DNA of 64,000 nt from Corylus avellana. Its lineage: Eukaryota; Streptophyta; Magnoliopsida; Fagales; Betulaceae. The stretch covers positions 1,804,595-1,868,594 of the forward strand of contig NC_081541.1 in the NCBI RefSeq assembly GCF_901000735.1, read 5' to 3'. Below, in pieces: positions 34,954-46,655 of this stretch. The translations under genes and the position numbers were made by a program. A model generated the notes under the pieces. It saw nothing but the letters and a program-made list of their open reading frames with translations. It did no database searches and was not told the origin of the DNA. Numbering within the stretch: the first letter of the stretch is position 1; each line of letters opens with the position of its first letter.

Positions 34954-37431
34954 ATGGCCTTGGCTTCTTCTGTACAAGTGGTTCTGGGATCACTTGCTTT
35001 CGCAATCTTCTGGGTATTGGCGGTCTTCCCAGCCTTTCCTTTTCTACCAATTGGGAGGACTGCTGGGTCCCTCCTGGGTGCTATGCTAATGGTTGTATTC
35101 CGAGTCTTAACTCCAGATCAAGCATATGCTGCAATTGATCTACCAATCCTTGGTCTTCTCTTTGGGACAATGGTTGTCGGTGTCTACCTAGGAAAAGCAG
35201 ACATGTTCAAGTACTTGGAAAATCTTCTCTCATGGAAGAGTAAAGGAGCAAAGGACTTACTTTGTCGAATCTGCCTGATTTCAGCCATTTCAAGTGCCCT
35301 TTTTACTAATGATACCTCTTGTGTGGTATTAACTGAATTTGTCTTAAAAATTGCAAGGCAACATAATCTCCCGCCTCAACCTTTCCTTCTTGCCCTGGCC
35401 TCTAGTGCAAATATTGGGTCTTCAGCGACTCCAATTGGCAACCCTCAAAATTTGGTTATAGCTTTTCAGAGTAAGATATCTTTTAGGAGTTTTCTAAGTG
35501 GAATTCTCCCTGCAATGCTAGTGGGAGTGGTTGTTAATGCTCTAATTCTTCTATCCATGTATTGGAGGCTGTTATCAATTCAGAATGATGAAACAGATGC
35601 AGCTGTAGATGTTGTTGAAGAGGAGGATGTGGATTCTCATCGCTTTTCACCAGCCACGATGTCACATATCACATCCTTGAATTCTCAGAAGTGGTACTCT
35701 AGATTGGAAACTATAAATGTGCAAGGCTCTCCCAACGTGCATGGCAACATGGGTCATGTTGAGACCATCAGAAACCGGTTAAGTTCAAATGAGAATGAAA
35801 TCCATAGGGTCCCTTGTGGCACGTTGGATTCGGCAAGGATGTTGTGGAAGTCGTGTGTTTACCTTATTACTATAGGAATGTTGATTGCTTTGCTCATGGG
35901 GCTGAATATGTCATGGACTACAATTACTGCTGCACTTGCTCTTGTGGTTCTTGATTTCAAGGATGCTAGGCCTTGCCTTGAAAAGGTATAATTTGCAAAT
36001 TAACATGATGCTGCTCTTCTCCTTTTTCAATTAGTTTTCCCCTTTGTCTATCAATGGGACTTGAAAACTCTAAAGCATACCTTGTAGGAGATTATGAATT
36101 ACATGGATGGCTTGTTGGAGAGTTTAAAATATCTTAAGTTGATTTCTCTTCTTTGCAAGGTCTCCTATTCGCTTTTGATTTTATTTTGCGGAATGTTTAT
36201 CACAGTAGATGGCTTTAACAAAACTGGAATCCCAAGTACTCTATGGGACCTCATGGCGCCTTATGCACAGATTGATCATGCTAGAGGGATAGCAGTTCTT
36301 GCCATTGTCGTTCTTGTCCTGTCCAATTTGGCTTCAAACGTACCAACTGGTATGTTGGTGTATTTCTTCCATGTCTTTTTCTATTATATGTCATCATTAT
36401 ATTTCTTTTTTGGATTTATCATATATATAAAATTAGCTTCCTAAAGTAACACCTGGCTGTAAAGTCTATTTATGTAACTTTATGTTAGCAATTGCAAGAA
36501 TGCCAAGAAATTGCTAGCAGTGCAGATTTGGAATGCATATGATCTGAACATTTTTTGGCATTTATGGTTTCTTAAGATTTCTGGATGCTATATATTTTGG
36601 TATGGTTTGGACTTTGAATACAGAATATGATCTCTTAGGCATGTCAAAGTATAACCAGTATGGGTTTTTTCTTGTTCTCAAGCTTTCTTTCTGCACTTGA
36701 GACAACTTGATATTAATTGTTCTCATGCATGGTCAAATCTTAATCAAGTTGAGATTGCACCATCGTATACTGAACAGTTCTTTAAGTTTGAGAAGTATCT
36801 TTAACTTCCCTTTGTACAAAAGTTGGCACCCTCCTGGGTCATTTTCTCAATAAACTGCATCCCTCACCAGAAGAATAAATTTGATTTTTTCCATCCACAT
36901 ATCTCTGTAATCTAAAGTTCCTTTCCATCTACATCTCTGAGAAGATTTGTTTTTTCTTTCATATAAAAATAATCTAGGCTGCATTTAGATGTGGTTTAAA
37001 TTACTTAATTGATATGAATTTTTGAGCTTTGAGGATTTTGCTCCAACACATGAGGATGAGGGTCGCTTATATATAAATCATGCTTATACTGTGTAGTTTT
37101 ATTGCTGGGAGGACGAGTGGCAGCATCGGCAGCTGCAATTTCTGCAGCTGATGAGAAGAAGGCATGGCTCATCTTAGCTTGGGTTAGCACGGTAGCAGGG
37201 AACCTCTCATTACTGGGATCAGCTGCCAACTTAATAGTGTGTGAAGAGGCTCGCAGAGCTCCACATCTTGGGTACACTTTATCTTTTTGGAGCCATCTCA
37301 AATTTGGACTCCCCTCGACCCTTATAATCACTGCTATTGGTTTGATACTCATAGATGATCATATATGTTGTGTTGGTTTGACAAAACTTTTTAGATGGTG
37401 TTTTTTGCGACATGGTTGTTATGTAATATAA
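34954..37431 (+). CDS. LSI2-like silicon/arsenite efflux transporter, copy 1
   Basis: This is an ArsB/NhaD-type permease; family members export silicic acid or arsenite across the plasma membrane, coupled to protons. Exons are 34954..35985, 36160..36349 and 37097..37431, predicted 518 aa, with all junctions in frame. The start [10 protein letters not shown] matches the family. Landmarks are [35 protein letters not shown], the [19 protein letters not shown] loop and the exon 2/3 join [18 protein letters not shown]. Compared with copy 2 it lacks 54 codons of the central hydrophilic loop after TLDSAR, but keeps 10 codons ([10 protein letters not shown] region) lost there. A 4-nt loss near the end replaces the normal stop, adding about 23 residues. 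It may still fold as a transporter; activity is uncertain. Confidence 0.85.
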
Positions 37432-39690
37432 AGATGAAAATAGTTTTGAGTATTTTGTGCTTTTAATTATTTGTTATTACTTTTATTTTTTATTTTTTTT
37501 GTTTTTGTTAAAGAGCAAAAGGCAATTTTCAGTTTTTAACGTTGTAACAACACATGATCTAGAAAAAAAGTGTATAACTATAATGTTCTCCAAAAACTGG
37601 CAGGATGGTTTTAGATAGATGTCCACAGAAGAGAAGTATAAGGTAAATTGTGCATCACTTGGCATGTTTAGTACATAGCCTCATAGACATGGAAGGAAGT
37701 GGCGTATGAGACGTCAACGTCATGGGTTTCTCATGTGCAGGCAATAAGTTGGGCCATTTCTCCAACTGACTAAACTAGTGACCCAATTCCTCCTTCAATA
37801 AAAGATTTGGTCTTGGACTTGTTGATTCATTGGATTTCCTTTTTCCATATCAATAGGAAACGGGCCTTGTTGACCTAGGCTCAGGTCAAGAGACAGAACC
37901 TGGATCAATAATTAAAAATAGACTGTTTTAAAAACTATAAAAATCTCCTGTAATTTTATTTATTTATTTTTAACATTTTCACAAGAGAGGGGATGGAGAA
38001 TTCGAACTAGTAACTTCCACTTCATAAGGCATGGTCTCCAGTCAATTGAGCTACTCATTGGAGACAAAATCTCCAGTAATTTTGTTTTACAATACTTGAG
38101 CCAAATTTTCATCAAAATCAAAATATTTGACAACAATGCTTATTCTTTATTCATTTCATAAAAATATAGTATATTACTTTAACAAAACAATATCATTAAT
38201 AGAATGAGAAATTTATTCAATCCAAATTTGATCAATGCTTTGTTTAAACTCTTTGAATGTCACCGTCCCAATCAGTTTCCATATCTGCAGCATGCAATTC
38301 TCTATAATCTCAGCATAAAGTCATCAATTATTTATAAAATAATAAGGATCCTCTCAATTTTATTTGAAATTGAGAGTATCTAGTTAATTAGTATATTTTA
38401 AAGGGGTAAAATTGTCTAAAAAATTAAAATGACAATTTTACTCTAAAAAATACTAACCGGATATTCTCCATTTCATTTGAAATGGAGAGGATCTTATTCC
38501 GACATTTGATACCCACGATTGGGGTGAAAATCGTGATGAAAACCCCATTAATTACGAGTTATTCCAACATTAAATTAGAGAGATTGTCCACAGTAAAATT
38601 GTTTGTGAAAATAAAAATAAATAAATAAATAAAAAGTTTTACTTCGAACTGAATTGAAAGAAATTGCTTCAATTTCAAACTAGATATGCCATATTTTTCA
38701 CTTCCACCCTTCATCATTCTCCATGGCCTCTCAGCTTTCCGTTGCTTGCTTTCACGCGCCCTTCTGCCCCCATGTGCTCTTCTCATCCGCCAATCTGTCG
38801 CCCTTCCCCAAAGTTGCAGCTTATGTTGTAGGGCAATGTTGTTGTAGTTTCATTTGGGGTATTTATGTTATTTCCGTGTGATTGTATTGATTTTTTAGTT
38901 TTGTTGTTAATTGCTTTATGTGGATTTAAGTCTCACTGTATTTACTTGGTTAGCTAGATTTAGTTGAGGAGGTTTTTGCTCTCCGACCTTCGTTAGTCTC
39001 GTCTTTGTTGATGTAGGAGTTTGTAAAAGGTTAAGGAAACTTTTGAGGTTTGTGCCCCATTTTGTGTCGTTTAATGGCGCATCTCTAGTACATTGCTAAC
39101 TATCTTAACTGGCGGGAATTTCATAGGGTCGTAAAATTTATTTCTCACATTTCCTTTTTTTTTTCTTGGTTTTGTTTAACTTGGATGTTGTTGGGTTACC
39201 GGTAAAAATAATAAAAATTTGATTAATTGGCTGAATTTAAAAATTGTCCATTATATATATATAAATAACTTAAGAAAAGAAATCAAACTCAAGAATGTGG
39301 TGTCCCTCCAAATTCACAAATAATAAGGTTTAACTCCAACACAAGCTAGAGATATTTGGAGTTACTTAATTTTTAAAATAGGCGGAATAGAATTTTTGGT
39401 TTTGGTACGCAGCCAAATCTGGTACTCTGTCACTTGAGAATACTGAAGGCCAGGGTTAGTTGGTAGTCAGTGAAAGCGTATCAAATCTAAAGGAAAAATG
39501 AAAGGAAAAAAAGAATCTAACTCTAAAGAAAAAATTGTTTTTACTGAAAGTAGTAATATATATAAACAAGAAATAGTACTGTACATAAATACTTGTAATA
39601 AACTTGTAATTATTTCAATTATAATTGTTATTACTTATTTTTTAATTAATTAGTAATATTAAAAATCAACGCTCAGACAAAGACACCATG
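37432..39690. other. 3' flank of LSI2-like gene, copy 1
   Basis: The stretch is collinear with 59030..61260. No further gene is supported. It contains the SINE at 37958..38065. Short frames such as 38559..38786 (minus) are not conserved as proteins between the two copies. Confidence 0.5.
37958..38065 (-). mobile_element. tRNA-derived SINE, copy 2
   Basis: The minus strand reads GTCTCCAATGAGTAGCTCAA and a B-box-like AGTTCGAATTC, and ends in an A/T-rich tail. It is flanked by an 18-bp direct repeat with one mismatch, AAAATCTCCTGTAATTTT (37940..37957) and AAAATCTCCAGTAATTTT (38066..38083). The same insertion exists at 59625, so it predates the segment duplication. Confidence 0.8.
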
Positions 39691-39699
39691 CCTTTGCTC

Positions 39700-39928
39700 A
39701 GACATATGCATACTCTCTCTCTCTCTCTCTACGCGATCTCTTTCTTTAAGCTTTCAATTCAAAAAATTCCTTTCACATCCCTGCCTGTGATTTTTCCCGT
39801 TTCAGATTTCTAGGGTTTTGCTCTCTAACTACCTAATTGCTCAACTATTCAAGGAATTTGTTTCACTCAGATTTGTTTAAAACTATCAGTTGGGTTTAGT
39901 AGAGCTCCACAGCTTCGAGTATTTATGG
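39700..39928 (+). promoter_or_regulatory. 5'UTR-like exon of an unidentified gene, copy 1
   Basis: A (CT)n tract at 39713..39732 and TTTCTAGGGTTTTGCTCTC lead to GAGTATTTATG|GTAAGTC. This looks like a plant leader ending in ATG at a consensus donor. It is kept nearly unchanged at 61265..61510. No matching downstream exon was found before the next repeat block, so the gene, if any, is unknown. Confidence 0.35.
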
Positions 39929-40275
39929 TAAGTCTATTTTTCTTCTTTCTATTACCAAATTTTAGTAATTTTTTTTTTTTCTGATAGTTTAGTTAGTTAA
40001 TTTAGTTGGGTTTCCTGTTCTTTACTTCTATTTTCTTGAATATAATGCTAGATCTGTGTTATAAGCTAATGTCTCAGAGCAATTTCTTATTGCAATTCTT
40101 TGTTCGGATTCGGAGAACATTGGGGTATGAAATAAAGAAAAATGAGGGAAAGGAGAAGATGAATTCGTAAGAAAGGATGAGATATTATTGCAAGTTAGGT
40201 TGCACTCATTTATTGAAGAGTGATTAGACATAAAAGACAAAAAAATATTACATAAGCTCTTACTACGCGCACCTT

Positions 40276-40361
40276 CCTTTTTTTTTTTTTTTTGATAGGG
40301 TAACTTCCGCTTTATGAAGTATAGTGATTTCCATGCAATTGAATTACTACCAGAAGACATT
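40276..40361 (-). mobile_element. Degraded SINE, copy 3
   Basis: Read on the minus strand it has TAGTAATTCAATTGCATGG and CTTCATAAAGCGGAAGTTAC followed by a long A tail. This is the same layout as the SINEs at 3712 and 37958, but the B box is lost. A shared copy lies near 61893..61985. Confidence 0.55.
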
Positions 40362-41194
40362 TACACACACCTTTTAACTCTTTACTTCTAAATTAGGGTT
40401 ATTTTGTATACCTATATTTGAAATTAAACTCCAGACTCCTGCAACACGGCCCTACCACACAGATAAGGTAAGTCAAGATCGACTTTGCCGTGGGGTGTAG
40501 CCTCAAAAAGAATATTTAGTTTTGTCCAAAAGAATATGATAAAGTTAGCCACCAAATTTCAAAGCCTTAATCACTTGAGATGAGGGTTTCGTGATTGTGA
40601 AAACAATCCGAACCATAAAAAATCAAAAAAAAAATAATAATAATAAAAATAATACAAAAAAATAAAAAATAAAAGACTTAAGAAATTACAACAAATAGAA
40701 ACAAAAAAAATTAAACCAAAATCTAATAATTGGCGTTAGCGCAATATGCTTACATCCACACACTAAAGTCCAATAAGCTATATTTAACCTTTTTTTTAAA
40801 ATGATTTGATTATACATACTTCATTATATAGAGGCCTAATGAGAAGAGCTAACTAGCTAAGCAATGTGAGATAAAACCCGGCCACTTATATGATTATATC
40901 AAAACAAAGGAAGAGAGACTTCATGTAGTTTAACAGAGCCAACCCTTTGAAATTATTTTATAATAATATTGTACTTGATATGGATTGATCTCACAAGTTG
41001 ATTACTTAATATTGTTATAAAGATAAAAAGTAGTGCCATTTTGGTCGAGGGCATTACGCATTTTGTCCTCCATCTGTTCTATGACTTCAGCAACAATGAC
41101 GTCAATTAGTAATTAGCAAATTACATATCTCAATTAGTCAATTACCTTTAACTCCATTGCCATAGATATGAGTACTCGTAGAAATCTCTATTGT
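40362..41194. other. Intergenic flank
   Basis: Collinear with 61986..62832. No gene is seen. From 41040 it resembles the left edge of the window (1440..1540). Confidence 0.45.
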
Positions 41195-41816
41195 GATTAG
41201 TCTCATGTAGTGGACTTTTTTATACTAACGGGCCTTAAGCCTAAGCTCCAGGCATGAGGGGCCCAATATTTAGGTTGCTAAGTCCAATGAGATATTCATA
41301 TCTCAACAAAGGGTAAAGATAAACAGCACGCTGCGTGCAAAAATTTTTTTTTAAAAAAAATTTTGCACTGTCCACGCACGACGCGTGCTCCCAATCAATG
41401 CTCCTCAACAAATAACAATACTCAATGTTGGGTTTAGATTCAGGTAAAATGTAAAATCAATTTATTTGATATATAATTAGCTCAATGTAATATCAAAATA
41501 AATTAAAAGGCTTTTAAGGTATGTTAAAAAAATAATTTAATTTCTTCAACCAAATTTTTTATACTAGTTTAACAGATTTTGATAACGTGATATATTAAAG
41601 CAAATAAAATTGTGACACATGTTCTATTTAAGTAAGTTTAACACTAACAAATTAAATTTGTTAAATTAGTGGACAAAATCTGATTGTGAAAATTAAATTG
41701 TTTATTTAGTAGACCTCAAAAATCTTTGAATTTATTTACCAATGGGGCACCACTTTGGCGTGCAAAACAAGCTAAGGAAAAGATCACTGGAGTGATGTCA
41801 GCAGGAGCCGAGTCAA

Positions 41817-41847
<31 letters not shown>

Positions 41848-42530
41848 TGGCTAATTTATGTACCTCATGCATTTTCAAGAGTGTTTTTTTGGGTGGGATC
41901 TTTTCAAGAGGTTTTTTGGTAAGACCTTTTCAAGATTTTTTTGGATGATGACGTTTCTTGCCACGTCAGCGGGAGCCGAGTCAACATATATATATGTTGG
42001 CTAATTTATGTATGTCATGCATTTTCAAGAGTTTTTTTGGTAAGACCTTTTCAAGATTTTTTTGGATGATGATGTTTTTTGCCACGTCAGCGGGAGTCGA
42101 GTCAATATATATAGGCTAATTTATGTACGTCATGCATTTTCAAGAGTGTTTTTTGGGTGAGACATTTTCAAAATTTTTTGGATGATGACGTTTCTTGCCA
42201 CGTGGCACGTAATAAGCACATAATCACATAGGAGTTATATAATGAGAAGGAATTAAGCTGTGAAGTCGTGGCCAGAGTCTATCCACACATGTAATAGCTG
42301 GCTACCATCCAACGAGATCGTAGGCGTGCATTGGCCGCCTCATGTTGGGAATCTTGAATTTTCCTGCCCATTTTGATCAAGCAGACCCTTGGCAGTCTAT
42401 CCACACATGTAATAGCTGGCTACCATCCAACGAGATCGTAGGCGTGCATTAGCCGCCTCATGTTGGGAATCTTGAATTTTCCTGCCCATTTTGATCAAGC
42501 AGACCCTTGGCAGTTAGTACAAGACCGGAG
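41195..42530. repeat. Upstream-type block E with tandem repeats
   Basis: It begins with GATTAGTCTCATGTAGTGGA, as in blocks B/C/D, and includes the MITE at 41311. A tandem array around GCCACGTCAGCGGGAGCCGA starts at about 41797, 41964 and 42085 and includes a CACGTGGC G-box at 42198. A 118-bp direct duplication occupies 42277..42394 and 42395..42512. No CNGC promoter follows. The partner block is 62833..63900. Confidence 0.7.
41311..41403. mobile_element. MULE-type MITE, copy 2, with 9-bp TSD
   Basis: This is a 93-bp insert starting GGGTAAAGATAAACAGCACG and ending in CGTGCTCCCAATCAATGCTC. It is flanked by CTCAACAAA at 41302..41310 and 41404..41412. The partner locus at 62941 reads CTCAATAAATAAC with no insert. 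It shares ends with the element at 1537..1671, although the outermost bases are poorly inverted. Confidence 0.8.
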
Positions 42531-43430
42531 TGAATATCACTTACTTTTCTTATATTATTTCTTAATTATTTTATTTTGTCTTTCTCTATTCTCATAATTA
42601 TTTTATTTTTTTGGTTGCAAAATTCATGAAAAGAAGTATGCAGCGACTATCGCTAAGTTTATTCATTATTAACAGGTTATCATGCTACATGGTGATAGCA
42701 ACGTAATGGTGCATAAATCATGGTCATTATGCATAGGTCAATCATTGTTATGAGTATTTAAATTCAAGAAAGATTAGAAATAAGTGATCAAATAAGTTTA
42801 GAGCATAACAAGACACTTTAGGGATGTTGATATGTTGGTATTTTTGATAAATATTTGGTATGGTGCTCCCATACTTTTGCTGCATATGTACTTGGTGATC
42901 AATCCATTTGTCGGTATGAATATGACGATAAATATACTGATCGAGAGATTTATGACCGGGCTATACTCACTATGTGCGAGTGAGAGATGTTAAATGGAGA
43001 GATGCTCACGATGGGTGCGCCTCTCCCACATGTTTTTAACGTATGACTTTAAGCTAGATGTTGAGTTTTTAAAACTTATAAGTGTTCTTACATGAGACTT
43101 TAGCCCAAAAAAAAAAAAGAAAGAGGCGCTTGAAGAATCTCGTGGAACAACTCCAAAAATAATCCGATTATAGTGCAAGTACTCGGATGTGCATTTTGAT
43201 TTCTCTAACATATATAATAATAGTGTCTTCTTACAAGTATGCGAGACTTGATGAATAACAATTTCAAAAAATGACTTAAAAATGATTTGAATCTCTAACG
43301 TTTTTCATGTGTTTATGAATATAAAATCCCCTTAACATTATCCTTGCCCTTCACCCCCACTATTTTTTAACTATTTTTTTTAACTATTTTTTTTTTAACT
43401 ATTTTTACTTTTCTTATATTATTTCTTAAT
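42531..43430. other. Unassigned sequence between repeat blocks
   Basis: No gene and no second copy in the window. The stretch 42600..43230 differs in base make-up from its neighbours and could be part of an unrecognised transposon, but no ends or target duplication were found. Confidence 0.35.
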
Positions 43431-44253
43431 TATTTTTTTACTTTGGCACCTCAAAAAAAATTGTTATACAATCTGCAGGACCCTCAAGTTAAATTCTTAT
43501 TTCTGTCCCTATGCCACCCCCAGACAATCTAAGTTTAATGGTTAAGAATGAAAGTTATGTCTATGAATGCAAGAGATGCTATGTCCTATGGACACAAATT
43601 CCTTTATGATGCCCACAAAGTTGACACTCTCCTACAACTCAATGTATAGTTCGTTCTATTTTTGTATGGTTAATAGTTCTAGTACTGAGATGAACCTTTT
43701 TAATCCCCTCACCCCCTCTCTTTTCCACTCATCCCTTTACCTTTTTTCTTTTTCTTTTTCTCTCTATAGCTTGCTACAGTACATGGTTCAAGTTTTTCTC
43801 CCGTATATAGAATATTGTACCAAGATCAATTATTGTTTTAAGGAAGACACTGCCACAAGTATAACTTCAATTGTTAGTTGTGCAAGCTATTACATGGGAG
43901 GATTAAGGCACGAACTAGCAAAAAATGTTCGGCCTTCTCTATGGGGAAAAGGCATTAAAAGTTTCCTTCTTAAGTTTAGACTTGGTAATTTGTATTATTT
44001 CTATTTTTTGAAAGGTTAATAAGAGTTCAAAATTTTCTACATATACTAAATTTTGTATAGAAGTCTTGTAGATTCAAAAATTTCTGAAATTTGACAACAT
44101 ATTTTATTAAATAGTAATTTTGATAGTTAAAAGTTTTTAATATACTACGATATTAGTTATGAGAAGGTTAATTGTATATATTAGTATTAATGATTAAATT
44201 CATCAGTTTTTTTTTTTTTTTTTGTAATTTGATAAACCAAACTTGTGCAATAG

Positions 44254-45246
44254 ACATACATCCAAATGGCAACTGAGAGGGCAGCTAAGGAGGATGAGAT
44301 TAGATGCAAAATGGAGCCTATCAAATCAAAAATAGAGTCCTGGGTGACTATAAACAAGCTTCCTTGCAATATGAAAGAGCGGATCATCAAATGCATACAG
44401 TTCAGATTGGAAGAAATTAAAGATTTTGATATAGAGAAACCGATCCTTCAATATCTTTCCAAAGATCTTATAACAGAGATTAAGTGCCATCTTTGTTTAC
44501 CCCTGCTAAAAAAATTGAGTCTTTTTTTTGTTTCCTTTTAAACAAAATATATAGTCGTTCAATTGAAAACTATATATAATCATTTTTCTTGGGAAGAATG
44601 ATTATATATGATTTTATTTTAAATGAATTGAATTGAAATTTAAGGTGCAGTTGGTCATGATCCAAGAACCCAATTTTAGCATTGATGTTGAAGACTGTTG
44701 ACATGCATTCTTTTCTTCGAAGAGAGTAAACTAATGTCGATGATAAAAGTAACCTAAGAAGCTTCCTTCACGTGATTATTTCCTAATTGAAATTACCCTT
44801 TCTCATTTATCCTTTTTTGTTTCTGCTAGGTGCCACAGCTTGAAGGAAAAAGTGGCCAACATTTGCAGTTGATCTGCGACTATCTCAAGCCAGTGCACTA
44901 CAAGCAGCACAGCTACATTGTCAGGGAGGGAGAATCACTTGATGCGATGCTCTTCATAACGCAAGGCATCATATGGAACTTCACCACAATTAATGGTGAG
45001 AGAAGGAATAAGTGTATTGAGGAAGGTAATTTCAATGGAGAAGAACTTCTAGAATGGGGGTTGGATTCCCCCGCCTTACCTGACCTATCTGAACTCCCAA
45101 TATCTCTCAAAACTGCGAAAACGCATACAAAAGTTGAAGCCTTCGCTCTAATGGCCAACGACTTGAGGACTATAGTTTGCAAAAGCAGTTTCTGCTGTAC
45201 AAGCTGCAGCTTTCCTGCGCTAATGACCAACCAGGAAGATATTTGA
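44254..45246 (+). pseudogene. CNGC pseudogene: C-linker and CNBD exons
   Basis: Exon 44254..44514 (87 codons, from TYIQMATERAA to CHLCLPLLKK) is open, but its donor GT has become TT at 44515, so normal splicing is lost. Exon 44830..45246 encodes the CNBD without the TAG seen in the 10311 copy. The cassette reads FNGEELLEWG instead of FYGE. As in that copy, a frameshift after LRTIV yields a Cys-rich tail in place of the CNGC C-terminus. Exons for the membrane region are absent. The upstream intron (from about 43430) matches 7990..9719 without the solo LTR. Confidence 0.8.
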
Positions 45247-45289
45247 TGATGGAAGAGATAGAAGAGATATTCAAACTCGCATTGATAAA

Positions 45290-45777
45290 CGATTAGAGAT
45301 TAGTAACAGCTCCTTCTTTCTTTTACTGATTTGTATATATATATATGCTGTATTATTATATTTATTCTTTAGTTCTAGTTGTATTCGGTATGGCTGCACA
45401 AATACTTGAAGTTATCTTTGAATAGTTTTACTGCCTAACTATAAATGAAATAGAGCACAACAGGAGTATTCATATATTCTGGCCAAATCAATTCCACAAC
45501 ACTTTCCTTCATGGTATCAAAACCATAAAGATTCGCACCCAAAATTTCTTTTTCTTTCCTGCATTTTATTCTGAAATCGTTGAATCTAGTACCATTGGTG
45601 CTGCTTCACATCTTTTTTTGATGAATGAGTGAATTTATAAAAGCACACCAGTGAACAAACACCCCAGCAGTGAACTTATACAACAAAAATACACTCAGCA
45701 CAAAAACAGAGCCCCACTCAACTCACAAAATAGTAAAACTCAATCTGATAACAATTATCTGGTGTGTGTGTCAATTT
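45290..45777 (+). mobile_element. Truncated Copia remnant (second copy), left half
   Basis: This is the counterpart of 10780..11250: an LTR-like end, a primer-binding site variant TGGTATCAAAACC at 45512, and the start of gag. It is split by the full-length Copia element; the right half resumes at 50889. Confidence 0.65.
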
Positions 45778-46072
45778 TGTAAAATTTTACAATAAAGAGA
45801 TAATTCTTTTATTCAATAATGAATATTGTCATGTACATGGATATATATAAACAGAGTGTGTACAAAGTAGCCGTTGGTTTTCTAGAGAATTTCCTTGTAC
45901 AGCTTGATATGTCTTTCCTTATTTTCACCCATGCTTTGATTGTATTTCCTTAAGTCTTGGTGTATGATATTTCTCTGATTGATTGGGCGTGTCTGATGGG
46001 ATATTACCTTCTTGATGCAGCACCATATCTTCATGAGCTGTAGAGGAGTGAGTCACGGCTGATTGGTTAACA
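45778..46072 (-). repeat. 3' LTR of the Copia element
   Basis: The plus strand begins TGTAAAATTTTACAATAAAG and ends TTGGTTAACA. The second pol reading frame runs into it and stops at 45925. Confidence 0.9.
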
Positions 46073-46655
46073 GCCCCCCTAAAACTGATGGGGGGAAGAC
46101 ACACCATCAGTTTTCCTTTGAGAAAGTTGAAGCGAAGAGAGGATAAACCTTTGGTAAAAATATCCGCGACTTGATCAACGGTGGAGATAAATTTCAACTG
46201 AACATCTTTATTGGCTACTTTCTCACGGATAAAATGAACATCGACCTCAATGTGTTTCGTACGAGCGTGGAAGACCGGATTAAAGGCCAAAGCAAGCGCT
46301 CCAATATTATCACACCAGACTATGGGGCGAGACAAGAGGGGGAGGTGTAAGTCTTGGAACAGCATACGAAGCCAATAGAGTTCAGCCACTGTCATTGCCA
46401 AAGCCCGATATTCAGCTTCGGTGCTACTGCGAGAGACAGTAGGTTGCTTTTTGGCAGCCCAAGAAACAAGACAGGGACCTAAGAAAACACCATAGCCCGT
46501 CGTGGAGCGGCGATCATCCGGGTCACCAGCCCAGTCTGAATCGCTGTAGGCATGAAGGTCAAGAGAACCACGTGTAAAGTAGAGGCCATGGTCCACCGTG
46601 CCTTTGAGGTAGCGAAGGACACGTTTAGCCGAAGTCCAGTGAGCTATAGTGGGAG
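45925..46655 (-). pseudogene. Copia RNase H part, out of frame with gag-pol
   Basis: It contains the Ty1/Copia RNase H motifs YSDSDWAGD, RRSTTGYGVF, SSTEAEYRALA and DNIGALALAFNP, and ends with the usual KHIEVDVHFIRE..IFTKGL segment. It is the natural continuation of the frame at 46644..50516 but is displaced by a small deletion at about 46655. The open frame continues from there; the first Met is at 46596. RNase H would remove the RNA strand during reverse transcription. The tail of about 60 residues extends into the LTR. Confidence 0.85.

Noticed and set aside
41797..42512. CRISPR-like array
   Set aside because: Repeats are long, directly adjacent and without unique spacers, in plant nuclear DNA; they are ordinary tandem duplications.
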